Below, in pieces: positions 22,482-28,306 of a DNA stretch of 28,306 nucleotides; the first letter of the stretch is position 1; each line of letters opens with the position of its first letter. The notes beneath the pieces are model-generated. The model was given only the letters and a program-made list of their open reading frames with translations. It did no database searches and was not told where the DNA came from. The DNA is from CAIUSP01 sp964594365 (GTDB taxonomy: Bacteria > Actinomycetota > Thermoleophilia > Solirubrobacterales > 70-9). The position numbers and the translations under genes are program-made. The stretch lies in the NCBI GenBank assembly GCA_964594365.1, contig CAZQMB010000017.1, positions 1 to 28,306 of the forward strand, written 5' to 3'.

Positions 22482-23447
22482 ATGCCCACTGAGAGACAAG
22501 CCTCGGTCCCCCTGCCGCCGATCGACTTCATCTGGGGGGTCGGCTCCACCGGCGAGACGGCAGACGAGAGTCGTGATTCTTACGTCCAGGTGGGTCTGGC
22601 CTGTCGTCACGACACCGAAAGGGCTCTGGGAACGGACTGGGACTGGGAGGGAAAGGCGCTCCTCGACTTCGGCTGCGGGGCAGGGAGATTCCTGCGACAG
22701 ATCTTCGATTGGGCGGAGGTCGCCGAGGTCCACGGTTGTGACCTCGACCAGCCGATGGTCGAGTGGGCACGGGAGAACCTCTGTCCTCCGATCGCCGGCA
22801 TCGAGTTGAACGGATTCGATCCACCACTTCCCTATCCGGATGATCACTTCGACGTGGTGACGGCCTTCTCGGTATTCACCCACCTCGGCCTCAACTGGGC
22901 CGAGTGGCTGCTGGAGGTCCAACGGGTTCTCAAGCCAGGAGGCCTGCTGGTCGCGAGCATCCTCGATCAGTCGTGTGCGAAGGCACTGACCGATGTGCCC
23001 TACGAGGAAGACTCTGTCGGCATGAGCGTCTGGGCCTACGCCAACCCGACCATTCCGTATGTGAACGTGCTCCACTCTCACTGGTGGTTACGGGAGCATT
23101 GGGGGCGTGCGTTCGAGATCGTCTCGATCGAATCCGGTGCCTACGACGAGAGCTCTCTGACGCGGCTCGAGATACCGGGCCAGGGACTCGTGGTGGCGCG
23201 CGCTCGTGACGTGCAGCTGAGCCTCGATGACCTCGAGCGGGAGAAGCCCGGGGAGGAGCGCTACATCGCTGCCCGCCGACATCAGCAGGCGATGTTCAAG
23301 GCCGAGGCCGATGACTTGAAGCAGAGGTACCTCGAGACGGAGATGAGGCTCGCGTTGCTCGAGCAGGCGCATTCGGAGCTGCTGGGGCACACCGGGGAGC
23401 GTTCGGCTCGATCGAGATTGCGACGCTGGCTGAAGCGCGGCGACTGA
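22482..23447 (+). CDS. Class I SAM methyltransferase with C-terminal coiled coil
   Basis: 321 residues. The methyltransferase core is clear: LLDFGCGAGRFLRQIFDWAE (motif I), HGCDLDQPMVEWARENL (motif II), DDHFDVVTAFSVFTHLGLNW and EVQRVLKPGGLLVASI (Methyltransf_11-like). Residues from ~275 (ARRHQQAMFKAEADDLKQRY onward) are strongly helical with heptad-like spacing and end in a basic tail, suggesting a coiled coil. In ABC-exported O-antigen systems a methyltransferase plus coiled coil (WbdD-like) caps and measures chains, so a chain-capping role is an attractive inference, supported by the glycan-binding domain on the neighbouring Wzt. No kinase domain is present. The ATG at 22482 follows a TACCTT hexamer by seven bases; earlier in-frame starts exist but run into the divergent gene. 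Confidence 0.85.
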   Translation: MPTERQASVPLPPIDFIWGVGSTGETADESRDSYVQVGLACRHDTERALGTDWDWEGKALLDFGCGAGRFLRQIFDWAEVAEVHGCDLDQPMVEWARENLCPPIAGIELNGFDPPLPYPDDHFDVVTAFSVFTHLGLNWAEWLLEVQRVLKPGGLLVASILDQSCAKALTDVPYEEDSVGMSVWAYANPTIPYVNVLHSHWWLREHWGRAFEIVSIESGAYDESSLTRLEIPGQGLVVARARDVQLSLDDLEREKPGEERYIAARRHQQAMFKAEADDLKQRYLETEMRLALLEQAHSELLGHTGERSARSRLRRWLKRGD

Positions 23448-23458
23448 CTCTCCACTCC

Positions 23459-23533
23459 TCAGTGATCCAGGACCAGCCCGAGGAATTCCCGGGTCCGCTC
23501 CTCGCTCAGCGCTTGGATCCCCAATGGCTTCAC
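23459..23533 (-). pseudogene. Possible 3' remnant of an amino-acid ABC-transporter ATPase gene
   Basis: A short minus-strand frame reads VKPLGIQALSEERTREFLGL and ends VLDH-stop. The pattern ERTREFL..VL resembles the extreme C-terminus of GlnQ/HisP-type ABC ATPases. It is closed upstream by a TAA (23534-23536) right where the cysM promoter begins. At 24 codons this could be chance. Confidence 0.2.
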
Positions 23534-23548
23534 TTAATGAAGTATGAT
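23528..23548 (+). promoter_or_regulatory. cysM promoter with palindrome shared with the rhodanese-MoeB promoter
   Basis: CTTCA-CTTAA-TGAAG (23528-23542) is an inverted repeat with perfect 5-bp arms, sharing TTCA and TTAATGAAG with the palindrome at 7226-7238. TATGAT (23543-23548) follows directly and is a strong -10 candidate; the -35 region is weak. Transcription would begin about 2-3 bases before the ATG at 23558. The arms overlap the core promoter, as expected for a repressor site. Confidence 0.55.
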
Positions 23549-23557
23549 GTTCACCTG

Positions 23558-24526
23558 ATGTCCGGCGACTACCTTCTCAACCGCCCGTGCGGAGGCCGTT
23601 TCGGCAACGTGATCGAGTCGATCGGCAATACGCCCCTGGTGGAATTGCCACGTCTGTCTCCGAACCCCTCGGTTCGCATCTGGGCCAAGCTGGAGGGCAG
23701 GAATCCCACTGGTTCCGTCAAGGACAGGGTCGCCCGATCGTTGATCGAGGATGCGGAAGCCAGAGGAGCGATCGAGCCCGGCCAGACGATCCTGGAACCA
23801 ACTTCTGGCAATACCGGTATCTCGCTATCGATGATCTGCCGCCGCAAGGGGTACCCGCTCAAGGTCGTGATGCCTGACAACGTGACCGAGGAACGCACCC
23901 AGTTGCTGCGTATGTACGGAGCGGAGATCGTCTACTCCGAGGGCTCGAAGGGGTCCAACGGTGCTGTGGAGCTTGCTCTGGAGATGGCCGAGGCGGACTC
24001 GAGTTATTACATGCCGTATCAGTACGGCAATCAGGCCAACCCGATGGCTCACTACAACGGCACCGCGGTGGAGATCCTCGAGGAGTTGGATGAGGTATCC
24101 GCTTTCGTGGCCGGACTCGGTACCGGAGGGACCCTGATGGGGAACGGACGGCGCCTCAAGGAGCACGACCCTGAGACGCTGCTGGTCGCCGCCGAACCCA
24201 TGCAGGGAGAGCTGGTGTCCGGACTTCGGTCGCTCGACGACGGATTCATCCCCCCGATCTTCGATATCGAGCTGCTCGACCGCAAGATCATGGTCTCCAA
24301 CCAAGACTCCGTCGTCTGGACCCAGAAGCTCCTCCACGAGGAGGGCGTCTTCTCTGGGGTGTCGGGGGGAGCGGTCGCATGCGTGGCGAACCGGATCGCC
24401 GGTGAGTTGGACGGGGGCAACGTCGTGTTCCTCATTCCGGACGACGGATGGAAGTACCTCTCCTCCGGGATCTACGACAAACCGATCGAGGAGTTGACGG
24501 ATCTCGACTCCACGGTCTGGTGGTAG
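23558..24526 (+). CDS. cysM: CysM-type cysteine synthase (CysO-thiocarboxylate / O-phosphoserine dependent)
   Basis: 322 residues, a fold type II PLP enzyme. The start of the fold VIESIGNTPLVELPRL, the PLP lysine Lys55 in NPTGSVKDR, the TSGNTGIS loop and the GLGTGGTLMG phosphate loop are all present. Compared with mycobacterial CysM, the block GLRSLDDGFIPPIFD retains the arginine linked there to O-phosphoserine recognition, and the chain ends in DSTVWW where CysM has its flexible active-site lid. With cysO and mec in the window this supports CysM rather than an O-acetylserine CysK. The frame extends to a GTG at 23462, but the promoter lies inside that stretch, so the ATG at 23558 (likely leaderless) is preferred; an ATG at 23537 sits inside the palindrome. 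Confidence 0.9.
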   Translation: MSGDYLLNRPCGGRFGNVIESIGNTPLVELPRLSPNPSVRIWAKLEGRNPTGSVKDRVARSLIEDAEARGAIEPGQTILEPTSGNTGISLSMICRRKGYPLKVVMPDNVTEERTQLLRMYGAEIVYSEGSKGSNGAVELALEMAEADSSYYMPYQYGNQANPMAHYNGTAVEILEELDEVSAFVAGLGTGGTLMGNGRRLKEHDPETLLVAAEPMQGELVSGLRSLDDGFIPPIFDIELLDRKIMVSNQDSVVWTQKLLHEEGVFSGVSGGAVACVANRIAGELDGGNVVFLIPDDGWKYLSSGIYDKPIEELTDLDSTVWW

Positions 24527-24569
24527 TGGAACTCCTCCCGCTCTCTGGAACTCGAGCCCGACCCTCGAT

Positions 24570-24965
24570 TTGAAGCTGACGCCGGATATCAGAGAGGCCA
24601 TGCTGGCCCACGCCCGCGACGACCTGCCGAACGAGTGCTGCGGGCTGCTCGGCGGCGGACCAGACCGGGTGGCGCGCACCCTCTACCGAGCGATCAACGC
24701 CGAGGCGAGCCCCCTCCGCTACAGCCTCGACGCGAAAGACCAGTTCCGCATCATGCAGGAGATGGATCGGGCCGGAGAGGAACTCGTTGGCATCTATCAC
24801 TCGCACACCAAGAGTGCCGCCTATCCGTCGCAGACCGACATCAATCTCGCTACATACCCAGGCGTTGCCTATCTGATCGTCTCACTCGCCGAAGGGGAAG
24901 AGGAGCCGATTCGCGCCTTCGACATCGTCGAAGGCGCGGTGACCGAAATCCCGCTGGATCAGTAG
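24570..24965 (+). CDS. mec: Mec-type JAMM/MPN+ zinc metalloprotease (CysO-cysteine hydrolase)
   Basis: 131 residues. The JAMM motif is complete: Glu22 in LPNECCGLLGG and GIYHSHTKSAAYPSQTD (His77, His79, Ser87, Asp90). Mec releases cysteine from the CysO-cysteine adduct produced by CysM. Here it could also trim the SVRS tail that follows GlyGly in the CysO encoded at 8497, as the related QbsD does for QbsE (inference). The start is taken as TTG at 24570; the first ATG (24600) would remove part of helix 1. It follows cysM by 43 bases and its 3' end overlaps the convergent downstream gene by 7 bases. Confidence 0.9.
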   Translation: MKLTPDIREAMLAHARDDLPNECCGLLGGGPDRVARTLYRAINAEASPLRYSLDAKDQFRIMQEMDRAGEELVGIYHSHTKSAAYPSQTDINLATYPGVAYLIVSLAEGEEEPIRAFDIVEGAVTEIPLDQ

Positions 24966-25738
24966 TCGATCCGGTCGGAGGGTGCGGGTTCGGGCTGTCC
25001 GACCATCTCGGCGAGGTGATCGCGCCAGGCGGCTTCGATCTCCCGGAACCGCGCCTTGAAGGCGGTCTCGAGGTTGCCTTCCGGTCCGTCTTTCCGCAGT
25101 CTCGAGATCAGCACCAGACACGCTTCTCTGCCCTCGTTGCGATCCAACAGGTCGAACACCGTCCCGCCCAGCACCAAGGCATCACGGATGCTCGGAGGGA
25201 AGGAGGGTCGATCACCCTCCCGCAGCCGATTTATCACCGCCGGCCTGAACAGGCTGGATTGACCGGAAAAGTGCTGGGCGGCACCCTCGATCAGCCAGGC
25301 CCAGCGGTAGTAGGCGACGAGGTGTCTCGGCCCCCACGGCGGTGGCAGCTTGGGGTTGTTGTCGGCCACGACCAGCTGGGTATAGAGGCGCTCGGCCGTT
25401 CCCCGCAGGGCTTCCAATGAATCGGGCCCTGCCGCCCGACGCGCCATCCAGTCATCGTCGAGCAGGTGCAGCTCCCTCGCCATGGTCCAGCCGGCCACGT
25501 ACCGACGGGCAGAAGGGGTCGAACTCCACCTCGCCAGCGGAATCAGCGGTTGACTCAGGGAGAGGGTTGCGGGGTTGTCGTGGATCACCACCGTGACGTC
25601 ACCGGGCGCGGTTTGGAAGTCGTCTTCGAGGCGCATCCTCCGGTCCTCGAGCGCGTCGAGTATCCGCTGAGCGCAAGAGGTATCCGCCTCGTCGTGGCGG
25701 GCGATGAAGCTGAGCGATTCCGTTTCAGCCCAGGGCAT
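24959..25738 (-). CDS. Hypothetical protein, possibly a degenerate peptidase MA-like (gluzincin-fold) protein
   Basis: 259 residues; no family I can name with certainty. VTVVIHDNPATLSLSQPLIP, WTMARELHLLDDDWM, LYTQLVVADNNPKLPPPWGP and YYRWAWLIEGAAQHFSGQ are in the order seen in peptidase MA-like gluzincins (HExxH, then W..EG.A.y), but the zinc motif reads ARELHLL instead of HExxH, so zinc catalysis is unlikely. LGGTVFDLLDRNEGREA is another distinctive block. There is no signal peptide or membrane segment, so it should be cytosolic. It ends inside the 3' end of mec (7-base overlap) and sits 47 bases downstream of the DUF1802 gene on the same strand. Confidence 0.7.
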   Translation of the reverse strand: MPWAETESLSFIARHDEADTSCAQRILDALEDRRMRLEDDFQTAPGDVTVVIHDNPATLSLSQPLIPLARWSSTPSARRYVAGWTMARELHLLDDDWMARRAAGPDSLEALRGTAERLYTQLVVADNNPKLPPPWGPRHLVAYYRWAWLIEGAAQHFSGQSSLFRPAVINRLREGDRPSFPPSIRDALVLGGTVFDLLDRNEGREACLVLISRLRKDGPEGNLETAFKARFREIEAAWRDHLAEMVGQPEPAPSDRIDY

Positions 25739-25785
25739 CTCCTGAGCCTAGCGACGGTCTCCGGCGGCTCCCGGAAGGATCGAGA

Positions 25786-26412
25786 TCAGGCGAGGATGGC
25801 TTCGCCCTGACAGATCTCGGCGATCGACGTGGCCGCACGGACGAACTCCGAATCGGCCATCACCGGAGTCCCCTCGAAGGGGAGATCACGATCGAACTCG
25901 ATCCAGCGATCGAGACCGCGATGCTCCTCACGAACCTTGACCGTGACCGGCCGCGGGATCCGGTGAACCCGAAGGAGGAGCACGTGAAGGGGCTCAGAGC
26001 TCTGCCAGCCCAGTCGCTTCCGGGCGTAATCGCCTGTCCAGACGTGGAAGGGGGAGAGCGAGTCGAGGGCGTGTGGCGCGTCGGCCCGGATGCTCCCGGT
26101 CACTTCAGCCCAAGCGCGAACGCGGACCCGGTCGGGCTGCGGAATGCCGCCGTCCTGCAGCAGCGCCCTTGCCGGTGGCTCCTCGTCAGGCCAGACACCC
26201 TCCTCGAGCGCACGGTCGAGCTCGGAATGGTGCGATTCGCGAACGAGATCGTTCCTCTGGTGGTCGAAGGTGGGAAAGAGGAAGAAACGCTCGTGCTCGA
26301 TGTCCGGTGGCGAATCAGGGTTGTCGGTATCGCCCTTCTGGACAGTCAGCAACTGCTCACCCTCGGAGAGGGCCCGGACCGTTACGGCCCATTCCTTGTA
26401 TGCAATCGGCAT
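25786..26412 (-). CDS. DUF1802 family protein
   Basis: 208 residues. The N-terminal block AYKEWAVTVRALSEGEQLLT, then EHERFFLFPTFDHQ, is the hallmark of DUF1802, a bacterial family of unknown function. HVLLLRVHRIPRPVTVK in the second half is also family-like. The ATG at 26410-26412 gives MPIAYKEWAV, the expected family start; a longer frame to 26460 adds 16 low-complexity residues and is less likely. A good promoter (TTGCAA-17-TACCAT) lies upstream, giving a leader of roughly 77 bases. No function is known; it may share a transcript with the downstream hypothetical gene. Confidence 0.85.
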   Translation of the reverse strand: MPIAYKEWAVTVRALSEGEQLLTVQKGDTDNPDSPPDIEHERFFLFPTFDHQRNDLVRESHHSELDRALEEGVWPDEEPPARALLQDGGIPQPDRVRVRAWAEVTGSIRADAPHALDSLSPFHVWTGDYARKRLGWQSSEPLHVLLLRVHRIPRPVTVKVREEHRGLDRWIEFDRDLPFEGTPVMADSEFVRAATSIAEICQGEAILA

Positions 26413-26495
26413 CTGTAGTTCGCCTCGATTTCGGGTTGGTGGACTTGGGGGGCGCTCCACGGCCAGCTAAAGATGCTGCGCCATGGGGCGCGCCG

Positions 26496-26524
26496 ATGGT
26501 AGAGAAGGTTTGGAGTTGTTGCAA
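26496..26524 (-). promoter_or_regulatory. Promoter of the DUF1802 gene
   Basis: On the minus strand TTGCAA (26519-26524) and TACCAT (26496-26501) are separated by exactly 17 bases, each matching the sigma-70 consensus at four positions. The -35 hexamer lies in a small palindrome (GTTGCAAC, 26518-26525) that could be an operator. The 157-base gap between the DUF1802 gene and nadB holds nothing else I can identify. Confidence 0.5.
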
Positions 26525-26569
26525 CTTCTACGCAATTGACACAAGGCCGGCGCGCTTCCCGAAAGACGT

Positions 26570-27988
26570 CTACTCCCACTCGGCCCAGCGCAGCTCACCG
26601 TCAGCGGCGTGGATCAAGTGCATGTGATCGAGATCCGGGTCGGGGGTCGTTCGGTCCGTCCTGCGGTGGCAGCCCCTCGACTCCTCCCTCGAGAGCGCAG
26701 AGCGCGCTATCTCGGCGGCGAGCGGATACGGGTCGTTCAGCAGCTCCTCGAGACCTGCCGGCTCTCGCAACGGACCAGCGAGCTTCCAGACCGCATCGCG
26801 GGTCTCCTCGCTGGGAGGCGTGAATCGCCACTCCGAGGGAGGGATCGGCTCGACAGGGTCCGGAAGTCCGTCCACTGCCGCGTCGGCGGCCCGCCCACCG
26901 AGGACTATGCACTCGGTCAGTGAGTTGGATGCCAGTCGATTGGCTCCGTGCAGGCCGGTGCTTGCGCACTCTCCGACTGCGAACAACCCTGGAAGGGTGC
27001 TTCGACCCTCCAGATCGGTCGCGACACCGCCTATCGCGTAGTGCGCAGCCGGGAGCACCGGCACCGGTCGGGACTCCGCATCTATTCCTGCCCTCGACAG
27101 ACCCTCGAAGATGTTCGGGAATCGATCCCGATCCAACCCGCGCAGATCGAGGTCCACATGGGATGCACCGGTTTGATTGATCCTCTCGAGGATTGCCACG
27201 GTGACTTCGTCTCGTGGGGCCAGTTCGTCGATGAATCTCTGGCCATCGGAGTCGGTCAGAGTCGCACCCTCACCGCGAACCGCCTCGGTGACGAGCATCC
27301 CGTCGTATTCGGAACCGGGCAGTGTCAACGCAGTCGGGTGGAACTGGCAGAACTCGAGATCTGCGAGCTCGGCGCCCGCCTGAGCCGCCATCACGTGTCC
27401 TGCTCCCACGGCGCCACGGGGGTTGGTCGTCCTGCGCCATAGCGCAGCTGCCCCGCCGGTCGAGAGGATCGTCGAACCCGCCCTGAGTAGCCCATCCTCG
27501 AGGACGGCACCGTGGCAGCGGTCGCCGTCGCTCCAGAGCGCGACCGCGGAAGACGACTCGAGGAGATCGATCCGCTCCTCCGCCGCCGTGAGTTCAGCAA
27601 GCCGCTCGGTGATCCAACGCCCTGTGCCTGCGCCACCGGCATGCACGATTCGCCTGCGCGAGTGCCCGCCCTCGAGCGCAAGAGCGAGATTGCCCTCGGC
27701 GTCACGATCGAATGCGACCCCACGCCGCTCGAGCTCGGCGACGGCCTCCGGAGCATCGTTTGCGAGTAGTTCGGCGGCCGAGCGTCTGCAGGCCGAGCGC
27801 CCGGCCTGCATCGTGTCCTCGACATGGAGCGCGGGAGAGTCGTCCGCACCGACCGCCGCCGCGAGCCCACCCTGCGCCCAGTAGCTGGATGAGTCACTGA
27901 GCGTCTTTCGCGAGACCAGCGTGACTCTGGCACCCCGCTCCGCTGCTCTGAGGGCAGCGTAGAGTCCGGCCGCCCCGCCGCCGATCAC
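26570..27988 (-). CDS. nadB: L-aspartate oxidase NadB
   Basis: 472 residues from the first conventional start (GTG, 27986-27988). NadB oxidises aspartate to iminoaspartate for quinolinate and NAD synthesis. It shows the FAD loop VIGGGAAGLYAALRAAERGA, SSSYWAQGGLAAAVG, FCQFHPTAL, the RGEGATL loop, HYAIGGVATD and GLFAVGECASTGLHGANRLA. The terminal helical domain is retained. The GTG lies inside the first beta strand of the FAD fold: in the same frame upstream the sequence reads SDAQRECDVA before VIGGG, but between here and the preceding TAG (28070-28072) only CTG or ATT codons could initiate. A CTG at 28019-28021 would give a complete N-terminus (483 residues). NadA and NadC are not in the window. 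Confidence 0.93.
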   Translation of the reverse strand: MIGGGAAGLYAALRAAERGARVTLVSRKTLSDSSSYWAQGGLAAAVGADDSPALHVEDTMQAGRSACRRSAAELLANDAPEAVAELERRGVAFDRDAEGNLALALEGGHSRRRIVHAGGAGTGRWITERLAELTAAEERIDLLESSSAVALWSDGDRCHGAVLEDGLLRAGSTILSTGGAAALWRRTTNPRGAVGAGHVMAAQAGAELADLEFCQFHPTALTLPGSEYDGMLVTEAVRGEGATLTDSDGQRFIDELAPRDEVTVAILERINQTGASHVDLDLRGLDRDRFPNIFEGLSRAGIDAESRPVPVLPAAHYAIGGVATDLEGRSTLPGLFAVGECASTGLHGANRLASNSLTECIVLGGRAADAAVDGLPDPVEPIPPSEWRFTPPSEETRDAVWKLAGPLREPAGLEELLNDPYPLAAEIARSALSREESRGCHRRTDRTTPDPDLDHMHLIHAADGELRWAEWE

Positions 27989-28069
27989 TGCTACATCGCA
28001 TTCTCGTTGCGCGTCGGACAGAAGGCTCAGGCTACCCGGGCAGGGAATATCTCGGGGTGCGAGATCCGA

Positions 28070-28306
28070 CTAGCTGCGGGACTTGCGCAACTCGTCCAGC
28101 AGACTCTTGGAGATTCCCGGGACCTCCGCGAGGTCGTCGACCGAGTCGAACCTCGCTCCCCGCTCTCGGTAGGCGATGACTCTGGTCGCCTGAGTCACCG
28201 TCATGCCCATCTCCCTGAAGTCTTCGAAGGTGGCTGCGTCGAGGTCGACTTTCTTCCTGCTCTTGGAGGCGGCGCCTGCCTTTCCGCTCGAACCGCTCTT
28301 CTTCGC
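28070..28306 (-). CDS. Helix-hairpin-helix protein, C-terminal part (5' end outside window)
   Basis: The frame is open from the window edge to a TAG at 28070-28072 (78 residues seen). A Lys/Ser/Gly-rich linker (AKKSGSSGKAGAASKSRKK) precedes a helix-hairpin-helix domain: VDLDAATFEDFREMGMTVTQ, RVIAYRERGARFDSVDDLAE and VPGISKSLLDEL. This resembles the ComEA-type tandem hairpin that binds DNA backbone. Nothing is known of its N-terminus, so a role in DNA uptake, repair or nucleoid binding cannot be chosen. It lies upstream of nadB in the same frame and orientation. Confidence 0.75.
   Translation of the reverse strand, partial: AKKSGSSGKAGAASKSRKKVDLDAATFEDFREMGMTVTQATRVIAYRERGARFDSVDDLAEVPGISKSLLDELRKSRS

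Noticed and set aside
8778..23447. A phage or insertion-sequence origin for the glycan island
   Set aside because: I saw no transposase, integrase, tRNA target or flanking direct repeats; only gene context suggests insertion.
23464..23519. Nested inverted repeats GATCCA/TGGATC and CGAGGA/TCCTCG suggesting a structured RNA before cysM
   Set aside because: The arms are only 6 bp with large unpaired gaps, and the predicted transcription start lies downstream, so a cysM leader would not contain them.
23462..23557. N-terminal extension of cysM from a GTG at 23462
   Set aside because: The added 32 residues have no counterpart in CysM and the region contains the likely promoter and palindrome.
25760..25775. 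Small hairpin TCCGG-CGGCTC-CCGGA after the DUF1802 gene as a terminator
   Set aside because: The stem is only 5 bp and there is no T-run on either side.

Overview
The window reads as chromosomal DNA of a GC-rich actinomycete, most likely of class Thermoleophilia (Solirubrobacterales or Gaiellales relatives). This placement is inferred from the GC-rich codon use, frequent GTG starts, the CysO/CysM/Mec cysteine route (best known from Actinomycetota) and leaderless-looking promoters. Genes are packed tightly, many with 4-base stop/start overlaps. No stretch over 300 bases lacks a gene, and I saw no rRNA, tRNA, CRISPR array or insertion sequence.

Layout. (1) 1-6257: the 3' end of a Fur-family gene, then, convergent to it, a complete SUF iron-sulfur assembly cluster on the minus strand in the order rrf2-sufC-sufS-sufU-Rieske ferredoxin-sufB-sufD. 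A near-identical 20-bp element lies in front of rrf2 and again in front of the ferredoxin, a likely operator of the Rrf2 regulator. (2) 6342-8781 plus strand: htpX, divergent from rrf2 and sharing its control region, then a rhodanese-MoeB fusion and a CysO-type sulfur carrier. (3) 8778-23447: a glycan island. It holds a secreted glycoside hydrolase and a membrane-anchored protein (minus); an O-antigen polymerase/ligase-like protein, a polyprenyl-phosphate sugar-1-phosphate transferase, a methyltransferase and a two-domain glycosyltransferase (plus); a tightly overlapping minus-strand operon of three GT2 enzymes with the Wzm/Wzt ABC exporter; and a plus-strand methyltransferase. (4) 23459-24965 plus strand: cysM and the JAMM protease gene mec, the other half of the CysO pathway. 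(5) 24959-28306 minus strand: an unrecognised protein, a DUF1802 protein, L-aspartate oxidase (NadB) and the 3' end of a helix-hairpin-helix protein.

How the genes work together. SufS/SufU supply sulfur to the SufBCD scaffold under apparent control of the three-cysteine Rrf2 protein. The rhodanese-MoeB protein should adenylate and thiolate CysO, CysM should use CysO thiocarboxylate to make cysteine on the carrier, and Mec should release cysteine. The two halves of that pathway are about 14.7 kb apart but share a palindromic promoter element (TTCA...TTAATGAAG), so they probably remain co-regulated although the glycan island lies between them. The most interesting points are this split sulfur-carrier regulon, a CysO carrying residues beyond its GlyGly end, the reversed domain order of the MoeB-rhodanese protein, a SufU without its usual insertion, and the duplicated Rrf2-type operator.
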